Part shown: piece by piece, positions 27,029 to 36,642 of the stretch | How positions within the stretch are numbered: position 1 is the first letter of the stretch | How the letters are laid out: the number at the start of each line of letters is the position of its first letter | Assembly (NCBI RefSeq): GCF_007859755.1 | Contig: NZ_SJPF01000004.1 | Span: 186,894-250,893 of the forward strand | Direction: 5' to 3' | DNA: 64,000 nt | Origin: Blastopirellula retiformator | GTDB lineage: Bacteria; Planctomycetota; Planctomycetia; Pirellulales; Pirellulaceae | Notes under the pieces: generated by a model | Databases searched by the model: none | Told to the model about the DNA's origin: nothing | Seen by the model: only the letters and a program-made list of their open reading frames with translations | Program-made: the position numbers and the translations under genes

Positions 27029-28462
27029 CTAGATCGGACGTGCCACCAGACAAGGAACGACCCAGTCGTCCTTCTGATTTCCAATCGGACCAATCTTCAA
27101 CTCGCCACCTTCCGGCAACACGACGCGCCAAACTCGCAGTAAGACGTCAATCGAGGCGCCGGCGCCTTTCGCCTGTTCCAAGGTGTAGTTGAGCCCAGTC
27201 TCGGGATCGCGATGCGTCCCTTTGTCGAGCCCGATTAACCAGCCGGTATCTCTGAATTCCTGTCGCAACCACTCAGGGCGGGCAATTCGCTCGTCCACTA
27301 GCAGATAGGCGACTGCCGGCCGATTAAATTCGTAGGTGATTTCCAAGTCGTCGCGGAGATTGCCGTCCTCTTCAAATTTCCAGTCATTGGCCATTTTGAC
27401 GTAGTCGAGGCCAACCAGTTGCGGCGGTATTCCAGAGGACAAGATCCCATTCCACTGATGAACCCGATCGGTGTACGCCAGCGAATCCTCTTGAAAGCCG
27501 GCGCGCACAATCTGATAAGTCGCGCTGCGATCGGCGCCGTTGTGCATTACCTTGCCGATCACCGAAGGGGGAATGTCACCCGCCTCGAGGAAGCTAAACG
27601 GATCGGCATAAGCGAGCGGATCGAACTGCTCCATGGTCGGAATCTGCCAGGCGTCCCCTTCCGTCATCGACTTCTTCTTCGTGCCCGATACGACTTCTAC
27701 CCGACCGTCATAGACGACCACCTTGGTATCGCCGTCGCGACCAACCGCGACGCCAAACTTGGTCCCCAAGTCGATCACCCGCGCCTGGTCCGTTTGAATG
27801 GTGAACCCATACCCTTCGGCCGGCACCTCGGCGATCAGCTTTCCGTAGAAAAGCCGCCATTTCAGCGGGCTCTCAACCCGCACGCGAATCGGGCCAGTCA
27901 GTTGAATCTGGGCGCCGGCGGAGGTCTCGACTTGATAGCTGCCGCTGGGCAGTTCAAAAACTTCGCCGCCAAAAACCTCACGCGGCTCCGTTTCGCCAGA
28001 GACTCCAAAGATCCGGACCGCCGGCGGCACGCTACCGCTCGCCAATTGCGGAGCAGGGCCGCTCGTATCGATCCAGCTCGGATAGCCGATGATCGCGCCA
28101 TAGCCAATCAGCACCAGCAAAATGCTGGCTGCCAGCGTCACCAACGCTCCACGACTGACCGGCAAGCGGACCGACGGAAGTCGGTTGATCCAAGTGCGTT
28201 TCGGCGGCGACGGCAGATCGAGCGCGACTTGCGTCGCCAATTGCTCTTCTGGCGAACGCTCAAGTCCGGCGATCAGCGCTAAGCGCGATCCGGCGATCGC
28301 CTGGGCGGCGAAACAGTCGCAGACCTGCGGTTGGTCGACGATCAATTGGCTGAGCGTGCTCCATTGCTCGGGCGTCGCGCGATCGGTCAGACAAAGATCG
28401 ATCAAATCGAGCACCGCCGCATTAGCGACCAGCTTTCCTTGTACGGCGCGGCGTGAATTCAT
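27029..28462 (-). CDS. FecR-domain membrane protein (anti-sigma-like)
   Basis: Protein of 477 residues. The cytoplasmic part (about 1-105) is helical. A membrane segment (about 109-130, LVTLAASILLVLIGYGAIIG) is followed by a FecR domain (about 150-275; VFELPSGSYQVETSAGAQI and VIDLGTKFGV). The C-terminal 190 residues form a beta-rich extracellular part with no clear family. The ATG at 28462 overlaps the sigma gene stop by four bases (ATGA), so the two are coupled. It probably holds the sigma factor inactive until a surface signal arrives; no TonB receptor is next to it. Confidence 0.88.
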   Translation of the reverse strand: MNSRRAVQGKLVANAAVLDLIDLCLTDRATPEQWSTLSQLIVDQPQVCDCFAAQAIAGSRLALIAGLERSPEEQLATQVALDLPSPPKRTWINRLPSVRLPVSRGALVTLAASILLVLIGYGAIIGYPSWIDTSGPAPQLASGSVPPAVRIFGVSGETEPREVFGGEVFELPSGSYQVETSAGAQIQLTGPIRVRVESPLKWRLFYGKLIAEVPAEGYGFTIQTDQARVIDLGTKFGVAVGRDGDTKVVVYDGRVEVVSGTKKKSMTEGDAWQIPTMEQFDPLAYADPFSFLEAGDIPPSVIGKVMHNGADRSATYQIVRAGFQEDSLAYTDRVHQWNGILSSGIPPQLVGLDYVKMANDWKFEEDGNLRDDLEITYEFNRPAVAYLLVDERIARPEWLRQEFRDTGWLIGLDKGTHRDPETGLNYTLEQAKGAGASIDVLLRVWRVVLPEGGELKIGPIGNQKDDWVVPCLVARPI

Positions 28463-29004
28463 TTTCCGTCCCCTCCCATTGCGATTCGCAGGTCGATGCA
28501 TTGATGCAATTGCTCGCGAATGCGACGCAGTCGCTTGTAGACGGCGTTCGCCGACAGGCCAAACATCTGGCCGATCTGCTCGACGCTGGTCGATCTCTTA
28601 TAAGAAGCCCACAACATCGAGCGTTGTTGCGAGGGGAGTTTCTTGACGCACTGTTCCAGCGCGGCCAGACGCTCGTTCCAACCGTCGGCCCGTTCGACCA
28701 GCGCCGCTTCGAGCGATTCCATCGCCGCGTCGCTGAGCATCAATTCCTGCTTTCCCTTCTCGGCCAGAAAACGCTTCGCCTCGATGCGAGCCATTCCAAA
28801 CGCCCACGGCAGAAACTCGCGTTCTGGGTCGAACTGTTCCCACTTCTTCCACAACCCCAGGCTGGTCCGCTGGAAAACCTCCTCCGCATCGTTCCAGTTG
28901 AAGATCAACGAGTAGACGTAACCTCTAAGCCGCTCCTGATTGGCGATGTACGTCTTGGCGAAGCTGGTCTGGTTCGTCACTGATGGATCAGGAGTCGATA
29001 TCAT
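28459..29004 (-). CDS. ECF-type RNA polymerase sigma factor
   Basis: Protein of 181 residues with region 2 (NWNDAEEVFQRTSLGLWKK) and region 4 (RSTSVEQIGQMFGLSANAVY). It resembles the planctomycete/verrucomicrobial ECF subfamily. It is translationally coupled to the FecR gene, which is its likely anti-sigma partner. It probably directs transcription of the cassette and distant surface genes. The 336-bp spacer before it (29005-29340) contains only the lipoprotein terminator. Confidence 0.92.
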   Translation of the reverse strand: MISTPDPSVTNQTSFAKTYIANQERLRGYVYSLIFNWNDAEEVFQRTSLGLWKKWEQFDPEREFLPWAFGMARIEAKRFLAEKGKQELMLSDAAMESLEAALVERADGWNERLAALEQCVKKLPSQQRSMLWASYKRSTSVEQIGQMFGLSANAVYKRLRRIREQLHQCIDLRIAMGGDGK

Positions 29005-29281
29005 GATTGTCGCCGGCTTCCGCGCCCGGGCCTTTTACAGATCAACGTGGGGTATCGTATCCAGGTGCACTCCCTGGATTTGCCCTAGTTTGGCCATCGA
29101 TTTTGGCGAATCGCAGCAATTTTTCCTGGATATGAGGAAATCATCACAGAAACTCCTCCTCTCAGGGAAAGCCGCAGCACCACCGGGCCAGAAAGTACAA
29201 ACCTCCTGGGGGTATGGAGCCTCCACCCCCAACAGGAACGAGGGGGCGACATCCGCCGCAGATTGGCGGAGAGAATCGCAT

Positions 29282-29310
29282 AAAAAGAGGGCGGCTTGGC
29301 CGCCCCCTCT
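29282..29310 (-). terminator. Intrinsic terminator of lipoprotein gene copy B
   Basis: The stem GAGGGCGGC / GCCGCCCCCTC around TTG is followed on the minus strand by five T (29282-29286). Confidence 0.8.
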
Positions 29311-29340
29311 ACGAAGATCTCGATCGTTGGAAACCGTGGG

Positions 29341-29772
29341 CTACTTCGAGCTATCAACCTCAAAGTCGATCGGGTTGTCGCCGGAAGTCACCTCGACGAC
29401 CTGCGTCGTCTCCGAGTTGTACTCCTTCGGCATCTTTTCTTTCTGGCCAGGGTCGACGCCCCGACCTTTGTCATCACGTCGGGCTCCCCGAGCCGTGATC
29501 AGGCGCACCTTGTGCTTGCCCAACAACGCTCCGGCGGCGTCTCCGTTGTAGCGCAACGTGTAGCGCCCGTCGGCGTCGGTCATGGCGGTCGAACTACGCC
29601 CACCGGCTACCGGCTCGAACATCACCTGGCAACCGTCGACCGGTTGGCCGTTGAGCTTGACCTGTCCGTAAACCTCACCGACCGGTGGAATATCGCCATT
29701 GCCGCAACCGACAATCGCCGCCGTCACGATTGCGATGGCCGCACAACCGATGTGAGCAGGGACTCGTTTCAT
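29341..29772 (-). CDS. Lipoprotein with carboxypeptidase-regulatory-like domain, copy B
   Basis: Protein of 143 residues with a lipobox AIVGC (C23). YGQVKLNGQPVDGCQVMFEP and MTDADGRYTLRY match copy A at 25442, as does KEYNSETTQVVEVT near the end. It lies just upstream of the sigma gene on the same strand, with a DUF1559 remnant before it. The arrangement DUF1559 then lipoprotein is the same as in the cassette downstream, so this is a second, decaying copy. Confidence 0.82.
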   Translation of the reverse strand: MKRVPAHIGCAAIAIVTAAIVGCGNGDIPPVGEVYGQVKLNGQPVDGCQVMFEPVAGGRSSTAMTDADGRYTLRYNGDAAGALLGKHKVRLITARGARRDDKGRGVDPGQKEKMPKEYNSETTQVVEVTSGDNPIDFEVDSSK

Positions 29773-29853
29773 AGTATCTCCAAAGTGTTGACTTTCGACG
29801 CTTGACGCGGCGCCGCCTGCAACATGTCGGCGTCGCGATTGGCGAACCCTTCG

Positions 29854-30057
29854 TTAGAACGTTCCGACCGGTTGTCCGTCGTAACGATTCATCAACCGTT
29901 CGTACGTCGAGTCGGTACCACCGCCGATGTTGTCGTCAATGTTCTCGCTCAAAAAATGGACCGAACCATCCCCAAACATGAACTGGGCGCCGCCAGGATG
30001 CATGCTGGAGAACCCTTGGCGTCCATCGATGTCGTTGCCGTCGATCGATGAATGCAT
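29854..30057 (-). pseudogene. C-terminal remnant of a DUF1559 gene
   Basis: 67 codons matching only the end of DUF1559 copies A and [21 protein letters not shown] (with the H-x9-DG motif), then NIDDN and STYERLM. No pilin-like N-terminus can be read upstream, where the sequence becomes unrelated. It is a truncated third copy. Confidence 0.75.
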
Positions 30058-30287
30058 GGGGGCAGATAAGGGGCAATCTCGATTAGCAAATGCGAGCCGT
30101 ACCGCGACTCCTCAGTAGCAGTCGTTCCTTTGGCTGGTATTTTGGCCAAAATTCTCTTTATTTTTTGCAACCTCGCAGAATCCGCGAAAATTGCCTCCGC
30201 AAACCTCGCCACAGAGGAGACGTGAACCCCGCAAAGGCCCTGCGTGTCTAGCAAAAATTGGCATGCGACTCCGCTGGCAGGGCTCCG

Positions 30288-30316
30288 TTGTGGGATCGGG
30301 GGTCGCCAGCTAGAAT
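30288..30316 (+). promoter_or_regulatory. Likely promoter of the tRNA-Ser gene
   Basis: TTGTGG at 30288-30293, a 17-bp spacer and TAGAAT at 30311-30316, about 65 bp before the tRNA. Confidence 0.45.
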
Positions 30317-30381
30317 GGGCGTCGAGAGTTGCCCTTAGGCAAGATCGTGCTGTGGGAAAGCCTTCCCCAGGACGTAGCCCC

Positions 30382-30463
30382 GGAGGGTAAGCGAATGGTT
30401 AGCGGCTTCATTGGAAATGAAGTGCTCCGTAAGGAGTTGCGAGTTCGAATCTCGTGCCCTCCG
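30382..30463 (+). tRNA. tRNA-Ser (anticodon GGA), atypical D-arm
   Basis: The acceptor GGAGGGT pairs with GCCCTCC (30456-30462), with discriminator G at 30463 as expected for serine. The anticodon arm CTTCA-TTGGAAA-TGAAG places GGA at 30413-30415. A class II variable arm CTCC-GTAA-GGAG and a T-arm GCGAG-TTCGAAT-CTCGT are present. The D-arm is poor: position 8 is A rather than T and only two pairs form. CCA is not encoded. Confidence 0.78.
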
Positions 30464-30535
30464 CTACCAGAACAGGCCGTCAACGCAAGTCGTTGGCGGC
30501 CTTTCTCTTGCGCACCGCGGTAGAGCGACCGGCGA

Positions 30536-32104
30536 CTACTTGCCACCCATTTGTCGCAGCCACGTATCGATCGCACTGGCTGAGCCTTCAGCCGCGATCA
30601 CTCCGTCGGCACGAACCAGCACGCCCGAGTCGGCCGACAAGCCGAACGCTTTGCTGAAATGCCCTTCGGGATCATTAAAGTCGATGTCGAGTTGCCGGCA
30701 TTGGACGAGCGATCCCATGGGCCAGGCGTCGGCATTGGCCTCTGGCATCAGGACCAACGTATAAAAAACGTCTTTCCGCTGCGGCCGGAGCAATTCAATG
30801 GAACTGACGCGCTGGCCATCGATCTCGATCGGCACGTCGGGAAAGGTTACGCCCGCTTCGATCTTGCCGGCGCTCTCACCAGCGAGCGAACTGTTCAGAT
30901 ATTTGACGTCATCTTCGGCCAGGATCGACGTCACCGTTTTGCGGACCGCCGGAATATGCGTGACGATCGACTGAATTACGTCCTGCACGCCGCGCGTCAA
31001 GCGATTGGTGTTCATCGTCATCCGCATCGCCCGGCCGCTCATCTTGATCACGCGGGCGGCGACCGGGTGGCGTTCTTCCTGGTAGGTCTCTAGCAGCGAC
31101 GCGTCAGCCGCACCTCGCATCACCAGCGCAATCTTCCAGCCCAAGTTCGCAGCGTCTTGTATCCCGGTGTTCATTCCTTGTCCGCCAGCCGGACTGTGGA
31201 CGTGCGCCGCATCGCCAGCAAGGAAGACGTTGCCGTGCACATATTGCGAAACCTGACGCTCGCTAATCCGAAAGTCGGCCAGCCAGTACGAGTTGGTGAT
31301 TCGCCACTGTAATCGGGTCCGGGCGATCAGCGCCGCTTGTAGATCGGCGATCGTTGGATCTTGGCGGGGCGTCTCGGGACCGGCCATCCCGGCCTCGACA
31401 AAGATGCGATAACGCGAGTCGTTGATGGGGAACAGCTGCAGACTCCCTTCGTCGGAATTCGTCGAATACAACCAGCCATGCGTCAACGTTCGCTCTCGCT
31501 CATCCTGCGGCGTATGCGGATTGACGCCATCTTCGACCTTCACCTCGATATCGCCCAACAGCCATCGCTGGGCAACGGACTCGCCGGCGAAATCAAGTCC
31601 CAGCGTATGCCGGACCTGCGAATGGGCGCCATCACATCCAAGCAGATAGGGCGTCTCGACTTGTTGTTCTCCCTGCGGCGTCTCCAACTGACAAACGACG
31701 CGATCCGCCGCCCGCTCGAACGAAACCAAGCGCGTCCGCCGCTCGACCTGAATTCCGCGCTGCCGCAGCGCCGCAATCATCGTCGCCTCGACGTTCGACT
31801 GCGGAATCAACAGCCCCGGCGGCATGGTATGCCCGGCGTTATCCAGCTTCATCGTCGCGTGATACGCGCCTTGGTCGTAGAAATGCAAACCATTAGGAAC
31901 GATTCCATCCCCTAGCCACTGCTCGTACGGGATCATGGGATCCAGGTTGATCAGCGAGCGGCGCCATAAGACCAGCGCCTTCGAGAGGCTCGTCGGTGCG
32001 TCGTTTTGATCAACGATCCGGACCGCAGCGCCAAACCAAGAGAGCGTCAAAGCGGCCGCTAGCCCGACCGGGCCGGCTCCGACAACCAGAACAGGAGCGT
32101 CCAT
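30536..32104 (-). CDS. FAD-dependent aromatic-ring-type monooxygenase
   Basis: Protein of 522 residues of the PheA/TfdB flavin hydroxylase family. It starts MDAPVLVVGAGPVGL with the dinucleotide motif G9-G11-G14. GCDGAHSQVRHTLG (DG motif) and GNVFLAGDAAHVHSPAGGQG (GD motif) are intact. The C-terminal 130 residues form a thioredoxin-like tail common in this family. The ATG at 32104 is preferred over an upstream in-frame start because it begins the nucleotide-binding strand. Substrate unknown; an aromatic compound is the family norm. Confidence 0.9.
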   Translation of the reverse strand: MDAPVLVVGAGPVGLAAALTLSWFGAAVRIVDQNDAPTSLSKALVLWRRSLINLDPMIPYEQWLGDGIVPNGLHFYDQGAYHATMKLDNAGHTMPPGLLIPQSNVEATMIAALRQRGIQVERRTRLVSFERAADRVVCQLETPQGEQQVETPYLLGCDGAHSQVRHTLGLDFAGESVAQRWLLGDIEVKVEDGVNPHTPQDERERTLTHGWLYSTNSDEGSLQLFPINDSRYRIFVEAGMAGPETPRQDPTIADLQAALIARTRLQWRITNSYWLADFRISERQVSQYVHGNVFLAGDAAHVHSPAGGQGMNTGIQDAANLGWKIALVMRGAADASLLETYQEERHPVAARVIKMSGRAMRMTMNTNRLTRGVQDVIQSIVTHIPAVRKTVTSILAEDDVKYLNSSLAGESAGKIEAGVTFPDVPIEIDGQRVSSIELLRPQRKDVFYTLVLMPEANADAWPMGSLVQCRQLDIDFNDPEGHFSKAFGLSADSGVLVRADGVIAAEGSASAIDTWLRQMGGK

Positions 32105-32221
32105 CGCACATTCCCAAACGTCAGGAGGAAGAACATCTCTGCGATCATCAGGCGACGCCTGCGTCACTGGACGACGATTGTAGCTCGTTTCTCTCCTCCC
32201 CCCAACGCCAAGCGTGCGCAT

Positions 32222-32252
32222 AAAAAACAGGGGCGAGACAAATCTCGCCTCT
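32222..32252 (-). terminator. Intrinsic terminator of the broken gene
   Basis: The stem AGGGGCGAGA / TCTCGCCTCT is followed on the minus strand by TGTTTTTT, just after the end of the interrupted gene. Confidence 0.75.
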
Positions 32253-32259
32253 GAATCGT

Positions 32260-32741
32260 TTACGCAGTTGGTATGGAGCAGTCAGACTTACTACGGAACG
32301 ATCGCGCGAATCGCATACGGATCGGTTGTCCCGGGACGCGGACCTCGGCGCCGCCATACGGCGTGTAGTACTGATAGGTCGTGCGACCCCAAAACAACGA
32401 CGTAAGTCGTTATTTTGCGAGCCGCGAAGAGCGATGCTCTGAGCCTGGCGAGGTTGGAAAATGCGACGAGGGCATTTTTCAACAGGCAGGTAGAGGACCG
32501 GTTGCGGCGACGTATACAGCGACGAGTTGTAGACCGGCGGATAGACCGACGAACTGTAGGTGGGCGAGTAAACGCGAACCGGGGTCGGGGCGTAGTAGCT
32601 GGTCACCGGCACGGTGGTGGTTGTCGTCGAGCGAGTGTAGAGAACCGTCGTCGGGCTCCCGAAGCTCCCGTGATAATAAGTCGTCACCTGCTGCGACATC
32701 GCCGCCGCAGGAATCAACAAGCGACTTCCGATCCTAATGCG
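32260..32741 (-). pseudogene. Tyr/Ser/Thr-rich exported-type protein broken by a hairpin element
   Basis: The N-terminal part reads TTYYHGSFGSPTTVLYTRST through SPQPVLY. At that point a 114-bp element (32377-32490) shifts the frame by two. Removing it with one TA joins PVLY directly to QYYTPYGGAEVRVPGQPIR in one frame ending at 32260. The start is also uncertain: a stop at 32744 limits the frame and only a TTG at 32720 or a weak signal peptide is seen. The present product would be wrong after the element, so I call a pseudogene. Confidence 0.7.
32377..32490 (-). repeat. Family 2 TA-flanked hairpin element, short variant inside a gene
   Basis: A 114-bp element flanked by TA at 32375-32376 and 32491-32492. 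In its own orientation it starts CCTGCCTGTTGAAAAATGCC, like the copies at 54751, 59629 and 63485, but ends early at GGTCGCACGACC. The third hairpin module of the full copies is missing. It causes a frameshift in the host gene. Confidence 0.8.
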
Positions 32742-33037
32742 CTATCGGGCGGTTCGCCTCCGATCAACATGGCCCCCAAGCGGCCACCGACACAACCGCA
32801 TATCGACCTCTGGTGATCGGAAATTTTTTCAATCGCAGCCAGCGATGCGTTTGGCAATTCGATTTCGCCCGAGTTTTTTTGGCCCCAATAGAAGGCGAAT
32901 CGCACTCGGCGGCGACGTATTCGCGTTGGCGACTCGCAACTGGCACGCGAGTCGCATTAGAGGTGAAGCGCATCTAGGGCTACGCCTACCAGACAACACA
33001 GGGGCAACTTGCGATGAACGCAAAGGAGTTTTCGAGA

Positions 33038-33388
33038 ATGGAAATCCTGAAACGCATTTGGGACGACGAAGCGGGATTCATCATTTCGGTCGAGCTACTC
33101 TTGCTCGCCACCGTCGTCGTGATTGGCATTTTGGTCGGGCTCGCCGCTGTGCGTGATTCGATTACCGGCGAACTATCGGACGTCGGCGGCGCCATCGGCG
33201 ACATGGATCAATCGTTCACCCTCTACGGAATCACCGGTCCTTCGGCGGCGGTTTCCGGCAGCGACTTCGGCGACGCCGCCGATTCCAGTGACGCCAATGG
33301 TGATCCTCCTGGCGTGATGGACAACTGCATTGTCGTAGTCCCCAATGACGGCGACGAATCGGGCGTCGCTCCTTTACCCAACGGCTAA
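33038..33388 (+). CDS. Small Flp/pilin-like membrane protein
   Basis: Protein of 116 residues. AAAGGAG at 33022-33028 fixes the ATG at 33038. KRIWDDEAGFIISVELLLLA then TVVVIGILVGLAAVRD resembles the short hydrophobic domain and preceding Gly-Phe of Flp-type pilins; E is present shortly after the Phe. The C-terminal half is acidic (DGDESGV). A surface pilin or pseudopilin role is an inference. No tad assembly genes lie nearby. It is followed by a strong terminator. Confidence 0.6.
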   Translation: MEILKRIWDDEAGFIISVELLLLATVVVIGILVGLAAVRDSITGELSDVGGAIGDMDQSFTLYGITGPSAAVSGSDFGDAADSSDANGDPPGVMDNCIVVVPNDGDESGVAPLPNG

Positions 33389-33409
33389 CGCCCCAGCCCA
33401 TCAATAAAT

Positions 33410-33445
33410 AAAGCGACGCGTCAGGCATTCCCGACGCGTCGCTTT
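33410..33445 (+). terminator. Intrinsic terminator, bidirectional type
   Basis: The stem AAAGCGACGCGTC / GACGCGTCGCTTT around a 10-base loop lies between the pilin-like gene and the convergent sulfatase gene. Confidence 0.8.
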
Positions 33446-33471
33446 GATTTCTCCGCTCAATCGCAACCGCT

Positions 33472-34887
33472 CTATTTGCTGGGCGCCGCCCAGTCAGGGG
33501 CTTCGTCCAGCACGGCGTCGTATTTCGTCTGCAGTTTCTTTTTCAGCGCAGAAACAACCTCCGGCTTCTCCGCCGCCAGATCATGCTTTTCGGCCAGATT
33601 ATCCGCCAGATTGTAAAGCTCCAGCGTCGTCAGCTTTCCCTGTTTGATCGCCTGCGAAACCTCAGGACGAAAATAACCGCCCGCTTTCTTGGTCCCCAGA
33701 TCGATATGGGCGACCAGTTTCCAATCACCATCACGGATCGCCACCTTGGCGGGACTGATCGCGTTGTAGTAATGCCAAAAGAGCGGGGCAGGGCGGTCAA
33801 CCTTTCCCCCGTCCAGCGATTGGGCGAAACTAGCGCCGTCGAGCGTTCGATCCTTTGGGGCGCTCACTTCCGCCAGTTCGCAAATCGTCGGCAATAGATC
33901 GAGCCCGCAGATCGGCTCGTCGCTTTCGCTAGCCGGCGTAATCCGACCCGGAAAACGCACGATCCCCGGAACCCGAATTCCTCCTTCGTAGATGTGCAGC
34001 TTCATCCCGCGGAGCGGCCCCGGCGAACCATGCGAACGCCAGGCGTTGCGATAGCGATTGAGCGTTTCCGGTCCGTTGTCGCTGGTAAAGAAGACGAACG
34101 TGTTCTCCGCCAGTTTTAGGTCGTCGACCGCCTTCATCAACCGGCCGACCGCGCGGTCCATGTTCTCGACGTTGGCGTAATAGAGAGCTTCTCCCTCCTT
34201 CTTCGCGTCGCCGTAGTGAGCGACCAGTTCGTCAGGCGAGGCGATCGGTTCATGCGGCTCATGGAAGCAGACGAACGCGAAGAATGGTTTGTCGGCGTCG
34301 CGACCTGACTTCAGCCAGTGGATCGCTTCGTCGGCGACCACCTGGCACGAGTAGCCCTCTTGCTGGCCAACCGCCTTGCCGTTGCGGACAAAGTTGTTGG
34401 GGTTTTCGTGCGTGGGCGACGCGTTGTTCTGCGTGCTGAACCAGTGACTAAAGCCTTGGTCGCCTGGCTGTGGCTGTTGGTCGCTGTTGAACTTGCCGTT
34501 CAAGTGCCATTTGCCGACGTGACACGTAGCATACCCATCGGCCTGCAAGAGCGACGCGATCGTCTTCTCGCTTGCCTGCAGATGCATCACGTTGTCGGCC
34601 GGGATCCAGTCGTAGACGCCAATGCGGCTTGGCGTGCGGCCAGTCATCAGACCGGCGCGCGATGACGAACAGACCGGCGCCGACGCATAACAGGCGGTCA
34701 AACGCATGCCTTGCTTGGCGAGCGCATTCAAATTGGGAGTCTGAATCGTGGAGTTGCCGTAGCACCCCAGATCGCCGTATCCCAAGTCGTCGCACAAGAT
34801 CACCAGAAAGTTCGGGCGATCTTCGCCGTCGGCCGCCCAAGCGACTGTCGCCGTCAACAAGACCAACGCCAGTGAGAGAATTCGCAT
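33472..34887 (-). CDS. Secreted sulfatase (arylsulfatase family)
   Basis: Predicted to release sulfate from sulfated polysaccharides or other esters. 471 residues with a signal peptide ([18 protein letters not shown]). [19 protein letters not shown] binds the metal. The formylglycine site is C73 in VCSSSRAGLMTGR; the third position is Ser rather than the usual Pro or Ala. HVGKWHL and TSDNGPE are intact. The gene overlaps the next sulfatase by one base (TAATG), so the two are co-expressed. Confidence 0.92.
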   Translation of the reverse strand: MRILSLALVLLTATVAWAADGEDRPNFLVILCDDLGYGDLGCYGNSTIQTPNLNALAKQGMRLTACYASAPVCSSSRAGLMTGRTPSRIGVYDWIPADNVMHLQASEKTIASLLQADGYATCHVGKWHLNGKFNSDQQPQPGDQGFSHWFSTQNNASPTHENPNNFVRNGKAVGQQEGYSCQVVADEAIHWLKSGRDADKPFFAFVCFHEPHEPIASPDELVAHYGDAKKEGEALYYANVENMDRAVGRLMKAVDDLKLAENTFVFFTSDNGPETLNRYRNAWRSHGSPGPLRGMKLHIYEGGIRVPGIVRFPGRITPASESDEPICGLDLLPTICELAEVSAPKDRTLDGASFAQSLDGGKVDRPAPLFWHYYNAISPAKVAIRDGDWKLVAHIDLGTKKAGGYFRPEVSQAIKQGKLTTLELYNLADNLAEKHDLAAEKPEVVSALKKKLQTKYDAVLDEAPDWAAPSK

Positions 34888-36302
34888 TAGTTCTTTCCTT
34901 TCGCGTTGTTCTTTTTCGGCTTCGGCTGCGGAAACTTCCAGCTGTCGCTGGGCGAGTAAGCGGCCGCCATCATCTTGGTCATCTCGGCGACCTTTTCGGG
35001 ATGGTCGGCGGCCAGGTTATGCTCTTCCCCCAAATCGTCCTTCAGGTTGTAAAGCCGAACCGGCGTATTGATCGGCTGCTGGATCGCTTTCCAATCTCCC
35101 TGACGAACCGCCTGGGCGCCCCCTCGTTCGTAGAAGGCCCAATAGAGATAGTCATGCTCTTTTTGCGCTCCCTTGCCGGTGATCGTCGGCAGGAAGGAGA
35201 CGCCATCGATGTCGCTGGGAACTTCGTCGGTCACTCCAGCGACTGCCGCCAAGGTCGGCATGACGTCCCAGAAGGCGCCGGCCCAATCAGACTGGCTGCC
35301 CGCTTTCACATGCCCCGGCCAGCGGACGATCGTCGGCACGCGAATGCCCCCTTCGTGCAGACTTCGCTTGATCCCTTGCAGAGGACCATTGGAGTCGGCG
35401 AAGTCGGGATCATTGCCTCCTTCGCGATGCGGACCATTGTCGGAGGTGAAGATCACCAGCGTATTGTCGTCGATCCCATCCGCTTTCAATTTGGCGAACA
35501 GCTTGCCGAGATCGCGATCCATCCGCGAGATCATCGCGGCATGCCCCTTTTGCGGCTCAGGCCAATCTTTGTCGGCGTATTGTCCATACTCGGGAACTTC
35601 CATCCCGGCTTTGCCCGCTTCGTTGTTGGCGTGCGGTATCGTCAGCGAGAGATAAAGAAAGAACGGGGCGTCCTTCTTCGCGGCGCCATCGATCCACTGC
35701 ATCGCCTCATCAAAGCAGAGGTCGTGCGAGTAATCGACCTTCTCCTTGGCGATTCCCTGTCCCCAGGGGCCTTCTTTCAGCGGCACGTTCTTCAGCGGGA
35801 CGCGTTCTTCGTTCCGCATCAGGAAGGTCGGGTAGTAGTTGTGGGCGTGCGTCTGATCGAGGTACCCAAAGAAGTAATCGAATCCTTGACGGGTCGGAAC
35901 GCCGGTAGAGCCTTCATGCCCCAATCCCCATTTGCCAATCAGCGCCGTTTGATAGCCCGCCTTCTTCAAGACTTCGGCGACCGTCACGTCGCTTGGCCGC
36001 AGATTATCTTTGGCGTTGCCGCGAATGAAACAATGTCCGGTATGCAGTCCGGTCATCAAGACGCAGCGTGACGGAGCGCAGACGGTGCAGCCCGCATAGA
36101 AGTCGGTCATCCGCATCCCTTGGCGAGCCATCTCGTCGAGGTTGGGCGTGGCGATTTTCTGCTGTCCGAAAGAGCCGAGATCGCCGTAACCGAGATCGTC
36201 GGCCATAACGAAGATGATGTTCGGCTTCTCCGCAGCTTCGGCGGTAGCGACCGCCGTGAGGAGGAACAAGGCGCAAAAGGCGGCAAAACGGAGTAGATGC
36301 AT
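34887..36302 (-). CDS. Secreted sulfatase, canonical formylglycine site
   Basis: Also 471 residues, signal peptide [20 protein letters not shown]. Metal-binding [14 protein letters not shown], formylglycine motif C75-A-P-S-R79 followed by [21 protein letters not shown] and [11 protein letters not shown] are all intact. The last residues are Lys/Pro/Asn-rich. It is upstream of the other sulfatase in a two-gene unit. Specificity cannot be read from the sequence. Confidence 0.94.
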   Translation of the reverse strand: MHLLRFAAFCALFLLTAVATAEAAEKPNIIFVMADDLGYGDLGSFGQQKIATPNLDEMARQGMRMTDFYAGCTVCAPSRCVLMTGLHTGHCFIRGNAKDNLRPSDVTVAEVLKKAGYQTALIGKWGLGHEGSTGVPTRQGFDYFFGYLDQTHAHNYYPTFLMRNEERVPLKNVPLKEGPWGQGIAKEKVDYSHDLCFDEAMQWIDGAAKKDAPFFLYLSLTIPHANNEAGKAGMEVPEYGQYADKDWPEPQKGHAAMISRMDRDLGKLFAKLKADGIDDNTLVIFTSDNGPHREGGNDPDFADSNGPLQGIKRSLHEGGIRVPTIVRWPGHVKAGSQSDWAGAFWDVMPTLAAVAGVTDEVPSDIDGVSFLPTITGKGAQKEHDYLYWAFYERGGAQAVRQGDWKAIQQPINTPVRLYNLKDDLGEEHNLAADHPEKVAEMTKMMAAAYSPSDSWKFPQPKPKKNNAKGKN

Positions 36303-36642
36303 GCTTCGACTCTCTGGATCGAGTACGAGGTGGGAAACTGGGAGGGTATTAACAAGATAGTCGAAATCAGGGCCATTCTGTATTGCGTAAGGTGAAATTA
36401 ATCTACCAAGGGCCTCTTAAACCTCCGTAAAACGGCTCAACTGCCCGACTACGGGAACGAGGCGAATTTCGTGGATTTTCGCGAAAAGGCAAGGGAGTAG
36501 GTTGACGAGTTGCTCCCATCGCCACTAGGCTATTGAGACTCAGTATCCATGCCTAACGCCAGCCAATCGCACTCTTGCTCAGCCAGCTACTTCCGGGGCG
36601 TGGGAATTTCCCAGGACAAGATGTAGCTGGAGCAACCAGATA

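Noticed and set aside
30310-30576. Open frames on both strands over the tRNA
   Set aside because: They overlap a tRNA with a clear anticodon and variable arm and have no protein features.
34572-36071. A 499-codon open frame antisense to both sulfatases
   Set aside because: Low-complexity Arg-rich translation, no motif, fully covered by two well-supported genes.
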